Shown here: positions 24,785 through 33,980 of the stretch, piece after piece
Layout: the number at the start of each line of letters is the position of its first letter
Position numbering within the stretch: position 1 is the first letter of the stretch
NCBI RefSeq assembly: GCF_000243235.1
Contig: NZ_JH594605.1
Coordinates: forward strand, 66,660 to 130,659
Source of the DNA: Gillisia limnaea DSM 15749
GTDB taxonomy: Bacteria > Bacteroidota > Bacteroidia > Flavobacteriales > Flavobacteriaceae
Direction: 5' to 3'
DNA length: 64,000 bases
Notes under the pieces: model-generated
What the model was told of the DNA's origin: nothing
Seen by the model: the letters and a program-made list of their open reading frames with translations, nothing else
Database searches by the model: none
Made by a program: the position numbers and the translations under genes

Positions 24785-24874
24785 TTTCCTATTTTAAACA
24801 GTTGTTATTTTCCTCATAAAGCTATCAGAAAAATTTCTCATTGTTCGCAACTTTAAGAAAATCAAAATAAAACT

Positions 24875-25276
24875 ATGGCTATTACATTAAAACAAGCACA
24901 AACTGTCATTGAAGCAGCAATAAAAAAATCTTTGGAGCCAGGAGTTAAAATGAATATTGCGGTGGTAGATACCGGTGCAAACTTAACAGCCTTCGGAAGA
25001 ATGGATGGTGCGTGGTTAGGATCTTTAGACATCGCCATTAAGAAAGCAAAGACTGCATGTTTTTTCGATATGGAAACCGGGGAACCTGGAAAGCTTTCCC
25101 AACCCGGACAGCCATTGTTCAACATACAACATTCAAATAATGGACTTATTACTTTCCCCGGAGGAGTTTTGGTGAAAGATTCAGGTGGCGAAATTATTGG
25201 TGCCATTGGAGTCTCCGGCAGCGTTGTTGAGAATGATCACGAGGTGGCTACCTATGCAGCAAACAATTATAAATAG
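24875..25276 (+). CDS. GlcG/HbpS-like heme-binding family protein
   Basis: A 133-residue protein of the GlcG/HbpS (DUF336) family, recognised by [20 protein letters not shown] (residues 26-45), [15 protein letters not shown] and [20 protein letters not shown] (about 90-109), ending with AT-YAANN. HbpS binds haem and senses oxidative stress, while GlcG sits in glycolate operons; neither context is seen here. No signal peptide. It is monocistronic, ended by a strong shared terminator. Confidence 0.87.
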   Translation: MAITLKQAQTVIEAAIKKSLEPGVKMNIAVVDTGANLTAFGRMDGAWLGSLDIAIKKAKTACFFDMETGEPGKLSQPGQPLFNIQHSNNGLITFPGGVLVKDSGGEIIGAIGVSGSVVENDHEVATYAANNYK

Positions 25277-25280
25277 TTCA

Positions 25281-25325
25281 ATATGGCTGCCTCATTTCTA
25301 CCAGGTAAAAATGAGACAGCCATAT
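25281..25325. terminator. Bidirectional terminator between glcG-like gene and his operon
   Basis: Seventeen-base arms at 25281-25297 and 25309-25325, identical apart from one C/A mismatch, flanked by A/T runs on both sides. It ends both the GlcG-like transcript and the his operon transcript. Confidence 0.85.
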
Positions 25326-25328
25326 TTT

Positions 25329-25946
25329 TTAATGTCTTTCCTCCAACACCTTTACAATATCTTTTAAAGTAAAACCTTTCGCCTGTAAAAGTATTAGGTA
25401 ATGAAATAAAAGATCGGCGCTTTCATTTAAGAATAGATCGTCGTTCTCATCTTTTGCTTCAATCACAGTTTCAATAGCTTCCTCCCCTACTTTTTGTGCG
25501 ATTTTATTGATGCCTGCATCAAAAAGAGAAACCACATAACTGGATCTATCCTTACGCAATTCCGGTTTCAGCTCGCTTAGTTTTTTACGTTCTTTAATGA
25601 TCCCTTCCAGCCTGGAAATAAATCCAAAATCCGGATTATTTTCTTCACCCCAACAAGTATCGGTCCCTTTATGGCAGGTTGGTCCCTTCGGATTTACACT
25701 TATAAGCAGCGTGTCATTATCACAGTCGTTTTTAATACTTACCAGTTCGAGATAATTGCCGCTTTCTTCCCCTTTTGTCCAAAGTCTATTTTTTGCTCTG
25801 CTGAAAAAAGTGACTTTTTTGCTTTCATTGGTCTTTAAAAATGCCTCTTCATTCATATACCCCAACATTAAAACATTTTTCGTGGTATTATCCTGAATTA
25901 TTGCGGGTACAAGTCCGTCGTTATTTTTGTTGAATTCTATATTCAT
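25329..25946 (-). CDS. hisIE: Bifunctional phosphoribosyl-AMP cyclohydrolase/phosphoribosyl-ATP pyrophosphohydrolase
   Basis: A 205-residue fusion carrying steps 2 and 3 of histidine biosynthesis. The HisI half (about 1-110) includes VLMLGYMNEEAF, the DCDNDT metal-site stretch and the zinc cysteines of GPTCHKGTDTCWG. The HisE half (about 115-205) has the helical MazG-type motif KVGEEAIETVIEAKDEN. It is the last gene of the his operon, with the terminator directly behind. HisE precedes HisF in the pathway, so pathway order and gene order differ, as usual. Confidence 0.95.
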   Translation of the reverse strand: MNIEFNKNNDGLVPAIIQDNTTKNVLMLGYMNEEAFLKTNESKKVTFFSRAKNRLWTKGEESGNYLELVSIKNDCDNDTLLISVNPKGPTCHKGTDTCWGEENNPDFGFISRLEGIIKERKKLSELKPELRKDRSSYVVSLFDAGINKIAQKVGEEAIETVIEAKDENDDLFLNESADLLFHYLILLQAKGFTLKDIVKVLEERH

Positions 25947-26021
25947 CGATCAATTATATTTTTATATGAGCTATCAGAAGATTGAAAATCTTTCTATATT
26001 TTTTTCCCGGAGCTGAATTTT

Positions 26022-26777
26022 TTAAATCCGTACTTCAATTCCGTCCTTTCGTAGCGCTTCTTTGAGATTTTTTATTTCTATTTCCTTAAAATGAAAAACA
26101 CTTGCTGCCAGGGCTGCATCTGCTTTTCCATCCTTAAAAACATCGCAAAAATGTTGAATATTTCCGGCACCACCGGAAGCGATTATTGGAATATTCAATT
26201 CTGAAGATAATCTGGCCAAAGCTTCGTTTGCGAAACCATCTTTAGTTCCGTCATTATTCATAGAGGTGAACAAAATCTCTCCAGCTCCCCTGCTTTCTAC
26301 TTCCTTTGCCCATTCAAACAAATTTATTTCTGTAGGCACTTTCCCTCCAACCAAATGTACTAACCAGGTTCCATCCACCTGTTTGGCATCTATGGCAACC
26401 GTAATACACTGGCTTCCAAATTTAGCAGCCAGTGTATTGATAAGGTCCGGGTTTTTTACTGCAGAAGAATTTATGGAAACTTTATCGGCCCCATTCTGAA
26501 GCAGAATATCCACATCTTCCACAGAAGAAATTCCTCCACCAACGGTGAATGGAATATTAACTTTTTCAGCCACCCGAAGTACGAGATCTGCCAGAGTTTT
26601 TCGTCGTTCTTCGGTTGCCGAAATATCCAGAAAAACCAATTCATCTGCACCGGATTTCGCATAAATCTCAGCCAGTTCAACCGGATCGCCCGCATCACGT
26701 AAATCGACAAAATTCACCCCTTTAACGGTTCTTCCATTTTTTATATCCAGGCAAGGTATAATTCGTTTTGTAAGCAT
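26022..26777 (-). CDS. hisF: Imidazole glycerol phosphate synthase cyclase subunit
   Basis: A 251-residue beta/alpha barrel. It starts [19 protein letters not shown] with the catalytic Asp at about 11 and has [20 protein letters not shown] (about 77-96), the second catalytic Asp in VAIDAKQ (about 130) and the phosphate-binding IIASGGAG. It uses ammonia from HisH to make IGP and AICAR. Encoded downstream of hisA with a 48-base gap. Confidence 0.95.
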   Translation of the reverse strand: MLTKRIIPCLDIKNGRTVKGVNFVDLRDAGDPVELAEIYAKSGADELVFLDISATEERRKTLADLVLRVAEKVNIPFTVGGGISSVEDVDILLQNGADKVSINSSAVKNPDLINTLAAKFGSQCITVAIDAKQVDGTWLVHLVGGKVPTEINLFEWAKEVESRGAGEILFTSMNNDGTKDGFANEALARLSSELNIPIIASGGAGNIQHFCDVFKDGKADAALAASVFHFKEIEIKNLKEALRKDGIEVRI

Positions 26778-26825
26778 TTTTTATAAAAATTAAAAGGTGA
26801 GCATTAAGAATTCAAAGGATAGGTC

Positions 26826-27575
26826 TTAATGTTCATTTTTAGTACTTAATATATAGTTTTCCAACTGTTTCAAACTGATTCTTCCTTCATAGATGGCCTT
26901 TCCAATTATGGTTCCTTCACAACCCATTTCAGCTAATTCCGGAAGTTCATCAAAGGTAGAGATTCCTCCTGAAGCAATAAGGTTAATTGGCTTTTCGCTA
27001 TGTGAAGTTTCCTTCAGTATTCTTTTATATAGTTCAAAAGATGGACCTTCAAGCATTCCGTCTTTAGAAATATCGGTACAAATAACATACTTTACACCCT
27101 CATTTTGATAGTTCTGGATAAATGGAATAAGCTCTTCTTCAGATTCTTCCTGCCAGCCACTTATCGCAACTTTTTCGTTATTGGCATCGGCACCAAGAAT
27201 GATCTTGTCACTTCCAAATTTTTGCACCCATGATTTAAAAATTTCTCTGTCCTTCACCGCAATACTTCCGCCGGTAATTTGCCGGGCACCACACTCAAAA
27301 GCGATTTCCAGATCCTTATCGGACTTCAATCCGCCGCCAAAATCTATCTTCAAGCCGGTTTTAGAAGCGATTTGCTCTAGAATTTTATGATTTACGATAT
27401 GTTTTGATTTTGCCCCATCCAGGTCTACCAAATGCAAATAGCGGATGCCGTGGGCTTCAAATTCCTTTGCTACTTCAAGCGGATTCTCATTGTATATTTT
27501 TTTTGTGCTGTAATCCCCTTTTGAAAGTCGCACGCATTTGCCATCTATGATGTCTATTGCCGGGATAATTCTCAT
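26826..27575 (-). CDS. hisA: Phosphoribosylformimino-5-aminoimidazole carboxamide ribotide isomerase
   Basis: A 249-residue barrel paralogous to His[21 protein letters not shown] with catalytic Asp at 8, [20 protein letters not shown] (about 76-95), [15 protein letters not shown] (second Asp about 128-134) and [14 protein letters not shown]. It performs the Amadori rearrangement of ProFAR to PRFAR. Position between hisH and hisF is normal for Bacteroidota. Confidence 0.95.
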   Translation of the reverse strand: MRIIPAIDIIDGKCVRLSKGDYSTKKIYNENPLEVAKEFEAHGIRYLHLVDLDGAKSKHIVNHKILEQIASKTGLKIDFGGGLKSDKDLEIAFECGARQITGGSIAVKDREIFKSWVQKFGSDKIILGADANNEKVAISGWQEESEEELIPFIQNYQNEGVKYVICTDISKDGMLEGPSFELYKRILKETSHSEKPINLIASGGISTFDELPELAEMGCEGTIIGKAIYEGRISLKQLENYILSTKNEH

Positions 27576-27659
27576 TCTTTTAGCTATTAAATCGTTTGAT
27601 TTTAAAATTTAGATTCCGGGTCTCAAATAGAACCACTGATCAATTTCTACATTTTTGGG

Positions 27660-28241
27660 TTAGAGATCTAAAAAATTCTTAAGGATCTTTTCACCGGCCA
27701 CGCTGCTTTTTTCCGGATGGAACTGCACTCCATAAAAATTATCTTTTTTAATGGCTGTGGTAAATTCTACCCCATACTCACTGCTAGCTATGGTTTCCTT
27801 GCATTCCGGAACATAAAAACTATGAACCAGATAAACGTATTCATTCTCAGCAACACCTTCAAACAACTCCGATTTGAGATCATAGATCTTATTCCATCCA
27901 ATTTGGGGAACTTTGACGGTATTATTAAATTTTACCACTTTAGCATGAAAAATACCAAGACCTGTCGTATTTCCTTCTTCTGAAGATTCACACATTAGTT
28001 GCATTCCCAGGCAAATTCCAAGTACGGGTTGTCTTAAAGTTGGAATCACTTTATCTAAACCGGTAGAACGCAACATTCTCATCGCGCTGCTTGCTTCCCC
28101 TACTCCGGGAAAGATCACCTTGTCTGCATTTCTTATTTCCACTTCATCACTGCTTAAAACAGCTTCAAATCCCAATCTTTGGATCGCGAATTTTATACTT
28201 TGAATATTCCCGGCACCATAATTTATTATTGCTATTTTCAT
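27660..28241 (-). CDS. hisH: Imidazole glycerol phosphate synthase glutaminase subunit
   Basis: A 193-residue class I glutamine amidotransferase. The nucleophile Cys lies in VLGICLGMQLM (about 73-83) and the His-x-Glu pair in VQFHPEKSS (about 173-181). It starts KIAIINYGAGNIQSIKFA. It hydrolyses glutamine and channels ammonia into HisF. It follows hisB by 43 bases. Confidence 0.95.
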   Translation of the reverse strand: MKIAIINYGAGNIQSIKFAIQRLGFEAVLSSDEVEIRNADKVIFPGVGEASSAMRMLRSTGLDKVIPTLRQPVLGICLGMQLMCESSEEGNTTGLGIFHAKVVKFNNTVKVPQIGWNKIYDLKSELFEGVAENEYVYLVHSFYVPECKETIASSEYGVEFTTAIKKDNFYGVQFHPEKSSVAGEKILKNFLDL

Positions 28242-28284
28242 TTTTTGTTCTTAAAGATCTTTTTAAACGATCTCACATTGATAA

Positions 28285-29424
28285 TTAGAGCATTCCTTTT
28301 GTTGAGGGCAGGATCATTTTTTCAGTATCACGTTTTACCGACATTTTTATCGCTTTTGCAAATGCTTTAAAGATGGCTTCGATCTTGTGGTGTTCATTGG
28401 TGCCTTCCGCCTTAATATTTAGATTGGCTTTAGCACCATCGGTAAAGGATTTAAAGAAATGATAGAACATTTCCGTAGGCATTTTTCCAACCAGCTCTCT
28501 GTGAAATTCAGCTTCCCAAACCAGCCAGTTTCTTCCTCCAAAATCAATTGCTACCTGCGCCAGGCAGTCATCCATGGGAAGACAGAATCCATAGCGTTCA
28601 ATTCCGAGTTTATTTCCAAGTGCTATACTAAAAACTTCTCCCAGAGCGATGCCTGTATCTTCAATTGTATGATGCTCATCAACCTCCAGGTCCCCTTTTA
28701 CGTTAATTTCAAGATCCATCTGGCCGTGACGTGCAATTTGATCCAACATATGATCGAAAAAAGCGATCCCGGTTGAAATTTCAGACTTACCAGTCCCATC
28801 CAGATTGAGCTTAATAAAAATATCGGTTTCATTGGTCTTGCGTGTAATCATCGCAGTCCGGTCTTTCAGCTTGAGAAACTCATAGATTTTTTTCCAGCTA
28901 TCAGTTCTCAAGACGATACTATTTTCCAATTTTTCCATTTTGGTATTCACTTCTTCACTTCCCAGGTCTTCGTGAGTATCAATAAAGATCCCTTTCCCGC
29001 CAAAGTTAAAAGCAAATTCCATATCGGTTAATCTATCCCCAATCATTAAGGAATTTTCCATATCATATTCCTCATTATTAAGATATTTATTCTCCAGGAG
29101 TCCGATATTTGGCTTACGGTTTGGGGAGTTTTCTTCCGGAAAGGTTCTGTCCATCAATACCTCTTTAAATTCGGCACCTTCGTTGGCAATGGTTTTTATT
29201 ATAAAATTCTGAATACTCCAAAACTTATCTTCAGGATATTTTTCGGTACCAAGCCCGTCCTGATTGGTTACCATAACCAATTCATAATCCAGTTCTTTTC
29301 CAATCTTTGCCATATAAAATAAAGATTCGGGATAGAATTCCAATTTTTCAAGGCTATCAATCTGGTAATCTTCAGGCTCATGGATCAAAGTTCCGTCCCT
29401 GTCAATAAACAATACTTTTTTCAT
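28285..29424 (-). CDS. hisB: Bifunctional histidinol-phosphatase/imidazoleglycerol-phosphate dehydratase
   Basis: A 379-residue fusion. The HAD phosphatase half (about 1-170) has the nucleophile motif [12 protein letters not shown] and MVTNQDG, plus [12 protein letters not shown]; the dehydratase half (about 190-379) has [13 protein letters not shown]-type metal site, [15 protein letters not shown] and [17 protein letters not shown]. It carries steps 6 and 8 of the pathway. Its 134-base upstream gap after hisC contains a sequence nearly identical to the region before a glycosyltransferase gene at 58764, and both proteins begin MKKVL. Confidence 0.95.
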   Translation of the reverse strand: MKKVLFIDRDGTLIHEPEDYQIDSLEKLEFYPESLFYMAKIGKELDYELVMVTNQDGLGTEKYPEDKFWSIQNFIIKTIANEGAEFKEVLMDRTFPEENSPNRKPNIGLLENKYLNNEEYDMENSLMIGDRLTDMEFAFNFGGKGIFIDTHEDLGSEEVNTKMEKLENSIVLRTDSWKKIYEFLKLKDRTAMITRKTNETDIFIKLNLDGTGKSEISTGIAFFDHMLDQIARHGQMDLEINVKGDLEVDEHHTIEDTGIALGEVFSIALGNKLGIERYGFCLPMDDCLAQVAIDFGGRNWLVWEAEFHRELVGKMPTEMFYHFFKSFTDGAKANLNIKAEGTNEHHKIEAIFKAFAKAIKMSVKRDTEKMILPSTKGML

Positions 29425-29470
29425 CTGTTTATATTATTGTTTTAGTGGTCAATTGTAACATCCTTATTAT
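29411..29470 (-). repeat. 60-bp repeat copy 1 (start of hisB)
   Basis: Covers the first codons and about 46 bases of leader of hisB. It aligns without gaps to 58751-58810, 49 of 60 bases identical by eye. Shared cores are TAAACAGATGAAAAAAGTA around the ATG, ACAATA, and GGATGTTACA at the far end. Confidence 0.7.
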
Positions 29471-29558
29471 TCTTTTTAAGTATGACTTTTAATTCCAACA
29501 TCGGTTTCACTCGGAAAAAAATATTTAGCAACCTATTTATCTCCAATATAGAAGGCCG

Positions 29559-30608
29559 CTAATTTATGGCTTTTAAGGCCGTTATCAAACGGTCGTTTTC
29601 CAAAGCGGTTCCTACCGTTAATCTTAACGTATTTTCACATAATGGCTGGGAGGTCCTGTTTCTAATTACAATCCCCATTTCAAGCAATTCAGAATACCTT
29701 TTAGTTGCATCATCTACCTTTATCAATATAAAATTAGCATCCGAATCATAGATTTTCTGAATATAATCTACATCAAGTAAAGCTTCAAATAAACGTGCTC
29801 TTTCCTTAAGAATATCAGCCACTTCCTGTTTTACTGCTTCCATATTATTAACCCTCTCCAATGCCCGACGCTGACTGAGCTCATTAACATTATACGGCGG
29901 CTTTATTTTATTTAAAATACTTATGATTTCTGCGGAAGCATAACAAATTCCAAGCCTGATTCCTGCCATTCCATAAGCCTTGGAGAGCGTTTGAGTGATC
30001 ACCAAATTTGGATAAGACCGAAGTTTCTTCAACCAGCTTTCCTGTTTTGAGAAATCTATATAGGCTTCGTCAATGACAACCAAACCGCTGAAATTCTCAA
30101 GGATTTCCAAAACCCCTTCTTCTAAAAATGAATTCCCGGTTGGATTGTTTGGGGAACAAAGAAAAATTATTTTACTATTCTTGTCAATGGCCCTTAGAAT
30201 GTTTGAAATATTGAGCTCAAAATCAGCGGTGAGCAGTATTTCCCTATTTTCTACATTATTGATATTAGCCAATACCGCATACATTCCATAGGTTGGTGGC
30301 AGCGTAACCGCATTATCTGTTTTAGGCTCACAAAAAGCCCTGAAAAGAAGATCCAGCACCTCGTCACTTCCATTTCCCAAAAGTATATTCTCCTGAGCTA
30401 CCCCTTTAATTTTTGCGAGTTCCGCTTTTAAAGTTCGTTGTTGGGGATCGGGATACCGGTTCACATCCGTTTGGAATGGATTTTCATTGGCATCCAGAAA
30501 TACCATTTCTGTTCCGGTAGATTGAAATTCGTCCCTTGCAGAAGAATAGGGTCGCAGTTTGGCTACATTAGCTCGAACAAGCCCGTTAAGATCAAAGTTT
30601 GTATTCAT
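29559..30608 (-). CDS. hisC: Histidinol-phosphate aminotransferase
   Basis: A 349-residue PLP-dependent aminotransferase of fold type I. LDANENPFQ (about 33-41) and NRYPDPQQRTLK are the substrate-loop markers, LLGNGSDEVLDLLFRA binds the cofactor phosphate, FLCSPNNPTGN and VVIDEAYIDF (Asp-x-x-Tyr) hold the PLP ring, and TLSKAYGMAGIRLG carries the Schiff-base Lys (about 210). It converts imidazole-acetol phosphate to histidinol phosphate. It starts 26 bases after hisD. Confidence 0.95.
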   Translation of the reverse strand: MNTNFDLNGLVRANVAKLRPYSSARDEFQSTGTEMVFLDANENPFQTDVNRYPDPQQRTLKAELAKIKGVAQENILLGNGSDEVLDLLFRAFCEPKTDNAVTLPPTYGMYAVLANINNVENREILLTADFELNISNILRAIDKNSKIIFLCSPNNPTGNSFLEEGVLEILENFSGLVVIDEAYIDFSKQESWLKKLRSYPNLVITQTLSKAYGMAGIRLGICYASAEIISILNKIKPPYNVNELSQRRALERVNNMEAVKQEVADILKERARLFEALLDVDYIQKIYDSDANFILIKVDDATKRYSELLEMGIVIRNRTSQPLCENTLRLTVGTALENDRLITALKAIN

Positions 30609-30634
30609 GTTGAAAAGTGCGGTTGTGGCTTATA

Positions 30635-31921
30635 TTAATTTTTGATATTTTTTAATCTTAGTGTAACAGCGTTCTTGTGTGCCTGCAAACCCTCTGCTTC
30701 TGCCATCAATTCAATAGCAGGACCTATTTTCCGGATTCCTTCTTCGCTTATTTTCTGAAACGTCATACTCTTCATAAAACTGTCCAGGTTCACGCCGCTA
30801 TATTGTTTGGCGTACCCATTTGTTGGTAAGGTATGATTGGTTCCCGAAGCATAATCCCCTGCACTTTCAGGAGTATAATTGCCTATAAATACAGATCCTG
30901 CATTTTCAATTCCATCTATATAAAAGTTCTCATTTTTAGTACAGATAATAAAATGTTCAGGGCCATATTCATTGATCATTTCTATGGCAAGTTCATCATT
31001 TTCAACAAAGATCAGTTTAGAATTATCGATAGCCTTTTGAGCGACCTCTTTTCGGGGAAGTACAACTATTTGGGATTCAATTTCAGCTTCAACAGCAGAA
31101 ATCAAAGTTTTGGATGTTGAAACAAGAATCACCTGGCTATCGGCTCCATGTTCGGCCTGGCTAAGCAAATCGGAAGCAACAAAAGACGCGTCGGCAGAGT
31201 CATCAGCCACCACAAGTAATTCTGAAGGTCCTGCAGGCATATCAATCGCTACATTATGTTTGGTCGCAAGTTGTTTGGCAACGGTTACAAACTGATTTCC
31301 CGGTCCAAAGATTTTATAAACTTTTGGAACTGTTTCCGTTCCAAAGGTCATAGCTCCTATTGCCTGGATCCCGCCAATTTTAAATATTTTAGTAACTCCG
31401 CTTAAGGCTGCAGTGTATAAGATCGCAGGATGTACTTTTCCTTCTTTGTTTGGCGGTGTGCACAGGATAATCTCCTTGCAGCTGGCAATATTCGCAGGGG
31501 TGGCGAGCATTAATATTGAAGAAAAAAGCGGTGCCGTTCCTCCGGGAATATAAAGTCCAACCTTTTGAATGGGACGCTTTTCCTGCCAGCAATCTACTCC
31601 CGGGCTGGTTGTAACACTTATTTTTTCTGATTTTTGGGCAGAATGGAATTTTTCTATATTGGATTTAGCCAAAGCGATTGCCTCTTTCAACTCATTAGAA
31701 ACAAGGGATCCTGCTTCCTTTATCTCTTTTGAACTCACTTTGAAATCATTCAGTTTTACTCCATCAAAAAGATCGGTGTATTTTGATATAGCCAAATCCC
31801 CTTTAAGTTTTATTTCAGAAAAAACCTCGGTAACAGTAGCTTCAATTTCATCAACAGTTTTGGTTGGGCGCTCTAAGATCCTGTTCCAATCTTCTTTTGC
31901 CGGATTGAATATTTTTTGCAT
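30635..31921 (-). CDS. hisD: Histidinol dehydrogenase
   Basis: A 428-residue zinc enzyme oxidising histidinol to histidine with NAD. Signatures are RPIQKVGLYIPGGTAPLFSS (about 115-134), FGPGNQFVTVAKQ and IDMPAGPSELLVVAD (about 226-240), then the zinc-site LLSQAEHGADSQVIL (Gln and His about 253-256) and YGPEHFIIC with catalytic Glu/His. It is the second gene of the operon, 146 bases after hisG. Both catalytic steps occur in one active site. Confidence 0.95.
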   Translation of the reverse strand: MQKIFNPAKEDWNRILERPTKTVDEIEATVTEVFSEIKLKGDLAISKYTDLFDGVKLNDFKVSSKEIKEAGSLVSNELKEAIALAKSNIEKFHSAQKSEKISVTTSPGVDCWQEKRPIQKVGLYIPGGTAPLFSSILMLATPANIASCKEIILCTPPNKEGKVHPAILYTAALSGVTKIFKIGGIQAIGAMTFGTETVPKVYKIFGPGNQFVTVAKQLATKHNVAIDMPAGPSELLVVADDSADASFVASDLLSQAEHGADSQVILVSTSKTLISAVEAEIESQIVVLPRKEVAQKAIDNSKLIFVENDELAIEMINEYGPEHFIICTKNENFYIDGIENAGSVFIGNYTPESAGDYASGTNHTLPTNGYAKQYSGVNLDSFMKSMTFQKISEEGIRKIGPAIELMAEAEGLQAHKNAVTLRLKNIKN

Positions 31922-32067
31922 AAGTGTTTTTTTATCCCAATTATGGGTTTAATTATCCAATGCCACCCTTCCATTTCGGGCGGAAATTTATTGAAATTTT
32001 TACTTGTTACTTTCTTAGCAATACCTCCGGAATTTATCCCGAAGCAATTTGTCACCAAATTTAGAAA

Positions 32068-32931
32068 TTACATTACCATTTTCTCGATTGGAGCTACCAG
32101 AATTCCTTCAGCTCCATTTTGCTTCAATTCATCTATAACCTCCCAAAAACGCTCTTCGTTGATAACGGTATGCAAGGAACTCCAGCCTTCTTCTACCAGC
32201 GGCAAAACCGTAGGACTGCGCATTCCGGGTAATAATTTAATTACGTTATTCAATTTGTCATTGGGTACGTTCATTAAAATATATTTGGAAGTTCGCGCAT
32301 TAAGCACAGAATTGAGACGGAATTGCAATTTTTCAAGTATTAATTTCCTTTCGCTGGAAATTAGTGGAGAAATTGCCAACACCGCTTCACTTTTCAGCAT
32401 TACTTCCACTTCTTTCAAATTGTTTTTAAATAAAGTGCTCCCGCTTGAAACGATATCACAAATTGCATCTGCCAAGCCTATGCTGGGCGCTATCTCTACA
32501 GAACCATTTATGATATGAAGCTCAGCAGAGATACCCTTTTCGGTTAAAAAAGCATTCACTGTATTAGGATAGGAAGTAGCGATTTTCTTCCCGTCCAAAT
32601 CCATGATACCGTTGTATTTCATAGACTTTGGAACGGCAAGTGAAACCCGGCACTTTGAAAATCCGAGTTTTTCGCCCTTGATAATATCATCCCCTTTTTC
32701 CACAAGGACGTTTTCACCCAGAATTGCTACATCCACAACCCCGTCTCTTAAATATTGTGGGATATCGCCATTTCTAAGATATAATACTTCCAAAGGAAAA
32801 TTCCTTGCCGATGCTTTTAGCTGCTCTTTTCCATTATCTATAGAAATTCCTGCATCCTTTAAAATTTGAAGAGAATCTTCATTTAGCCTCCCGCTTTTTT
32901 GGATTGCGATTCGTAATTTTTCGTTGCTCAT
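32068..32931 (-). CDS. hisG: ATP phosphoribosyltransferase, long form
   Basis: A 287-residue HisG. The catalytic core begins MSNEKLRIAIQKSGRLNED and includes DVAILGENVLVEKGDDI and the PRPP loop ADAICDIVSSGSTLFKN (about 152-168). A C-terminal ferredoxin-like regulatory domain (about 210-287) with SPTVLPLVEEGWSSLHTVIN marks the long, histidine-inhibited hexameric form, so no HisZ partner is needed. First structural gene behind an attenuator. An in-frame ATG at 32958 lies in the terminator tail, so I use 32931. Confidence 0.95.
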   Translation of the reverse strand: MSNEKLRIAIQKSGRLNEDSLQILKDAGISIDNGKEQLKASARNFPLEVLYLRNGDIPQYLRDGVVDVAILGENVLVEKGDDIIKGEKLGFSKCRVSLAVPKSMKYNGIMDLDGKKIATSYPNTVNAFLTEKGISAELHIINGSVEIAPSIGLADAICDIVSSGSTLFKNNLKEVEVMLKSEAVLAISPLISSERKLILEKLQFRLNSVLNARTSKYILMNVPNDKLNNVIKLLPGMRSPTVLPLVEEGWSSLHTVINEERFWEVIDELKQNGAEGILVAPIEKMVM

Positions 32932-32958
32932 ATACTTATTTTTTTGAATTAATACCAA

Positions 32959-32991
32959 TAAAAAAACCCGTTCGAGTTACTCAAACGGGTT
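32959..32991 (-). terminator. Attenuator terminator of the his operon
   Basis: Arms AACCCGTT (32965-32972) and AACGGGTT (32984-32991), extended by GAGT/ACTC inside, followed on the minus strand by a run of seven T (32960-32966, overlapping the stem base). It lies between the His-rich leader peptide and hisG, 28 bases before the hisG ATG, as expected of a transcription attenuator. Confidence 0.88.
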
Positions 32992-33023
32992 TTAAAATAT
33001 GTTGAAAATACTACATATCAAAT

Positions 33024-33077
33024 TCACCTCGCCTGAGCGCAGTACTGAAGATGATGATGTAGTTGATTTTTTTCCAT
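33024..33077 (-). CDS. hisL: his operon leader peptide (17 residues, three His)
   Basis: Minus-strand frame from ATG at 33077 to TGA at 33024-33026, encoding MEKNQLHHHLQYCAQAR. Three adjacent CAT codons sit 7-9 codons in, ahead of a terminator hairpin 33 bases downstream of its stop. By the classical model, ribosomes stalling at the His codons when His-tRNA is scarce would let an alternative structure form and let RNA polymerase read into hisG; the alternative structure was not drawn in detail here. A -7 promoter element lies 8 bases upstream. Confidence 0.85.
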   Translation of the reverse strand: MEKNQLHHHLQYCAQAR

Positions 33078-33085
33078 TACGATGA

Positions 33086-33093
33086 CAAATCTA
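33086..33093 (-). promoter_or_regulatory. -7 promoter element of the his operon
   Basis: Reads TAGATTTG on the minus strand, matching TAnnTTTG, ending 8 bases before the leader-peptide ATG. The transcript would begin very close to that ATG. No -33 at normal spacing; a TTG lies 12 bases upstream. Confidence 0.6.
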
Positions 33094-33145
33094 ATATTTT
33101 TTTTTCAAAAAATATAGGTTTATTAAAATTTATGATTTGTCTAAT

Positions 33146-33961
33146 TTAGTTATTTCCCAAGATTAATGGCATTCCGCCATCACCGCCGCCAATTACAACT
33201 ACTTTTGAATTTGGGGATTTAGCCAATTCCAAAGTTGCCTGAATTCCTTTTTCTTTTAGAATTTGATCATTCAGGGAGGCGCTTAAAATCTTGTTAGCGG
33301 TAGCTTTACCTTCCGCATCAATACGCTGTCTTTCAGCTTCTTTTGTAGCTTTTTCCAATCGGAATACATATTCCAAAGACTCCTGTTCCTGTCCCAGTTT
33401 TCTCTCGATTGCATCTTTAATCGTTTCAGGAAGCGAAACATCTCTTACAAGAACTTCATTAACCTGAACATACTGCTGCGCTAAAAGGATTTGAGTTTCA
33501 TCAAAGATCTCTTTTTGAATCGCTTCTCTTTTGCTGGCATATAGTTGTTCCGGGATATATCTTCCTACCACGCTACGCGCTGCAGAACGAATAGCCGGCT
33601 GCAATACACGCTGTATATAGGCTTCTCCTTTTTCCTGATGCAGTTTTCCTAAATCAGCATAGGAAGGCTGAAACCAAACTGTCGCATCAAGATTAATTTC
33701 TAGTCCGTTGGAAGATAAAACCTGCATTTTTTCATCCAGAGATTGCTGACGAACCTCATAGATAAATACTTTATTCCAGGGTGCTACAAAATGAAAGCCT
33801 TCCCCTAAAGGTGGCTCACTAGTTACAACCCCATCTCCAAATGTTTTATACAAAACCCCGGCTTCTCCGGAATTAATGGTAACTGTAGATTTTGCAATTA
33901 ATATTATTAATACAACTACAGCAAATAAAATTGGCAAGCCAATTTTTGGTAACTTATCCAT
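33146..33961 (-). CDS. Prohibitin/SPFH-domain membrane protein
   Basis: A 271-residue Band 7 (SPFH) protein. One N-terminal membrane helix (about 8-24, LPILFAVVVLIILIAKS) is followed by the SPFH domain starting with INSGEAGVLYKTFGDGV and RSVVGRYIPEQLYASKREAI, then a coiled coil (about 195-240, EYVFRLEKATKEAERQRIDA) and a glycine-rich end. Such proteins form ring scaffolds in the membrane that tune proteases or membrane domains. I use MDKLPKIGLP as start; the longer frame runs back into the VWA gene. It follows that gene by 19 bases. Confidence 0.88.
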   Translation of the reverse strand: MDKLPKIGLPILFAVVVLIILIAKSTVTINSGEAGVLYKTFGDGVVTSEPPLGEGFHFVAPWNKVFIYEVRQQSLDEKMQVLSSNGLEINLDATVWFQPSYADLGKLHQEKGEAYIQRVLQPAIRSAARSVVGRYIPEQLYASKREAIQKEIFDETQILLAQQYVQVNEVLVRDVSLPETIKDAIERKLGQEQESLEYVFRLEKATKEAERQRIDAEGKATANKILSASLNDQILKEKGIQATLELAKSPNSKVVVIGGGDGGMPLILGNN

Positions 33962-33980
33962 AAAAAAATGTTTAAAATTA

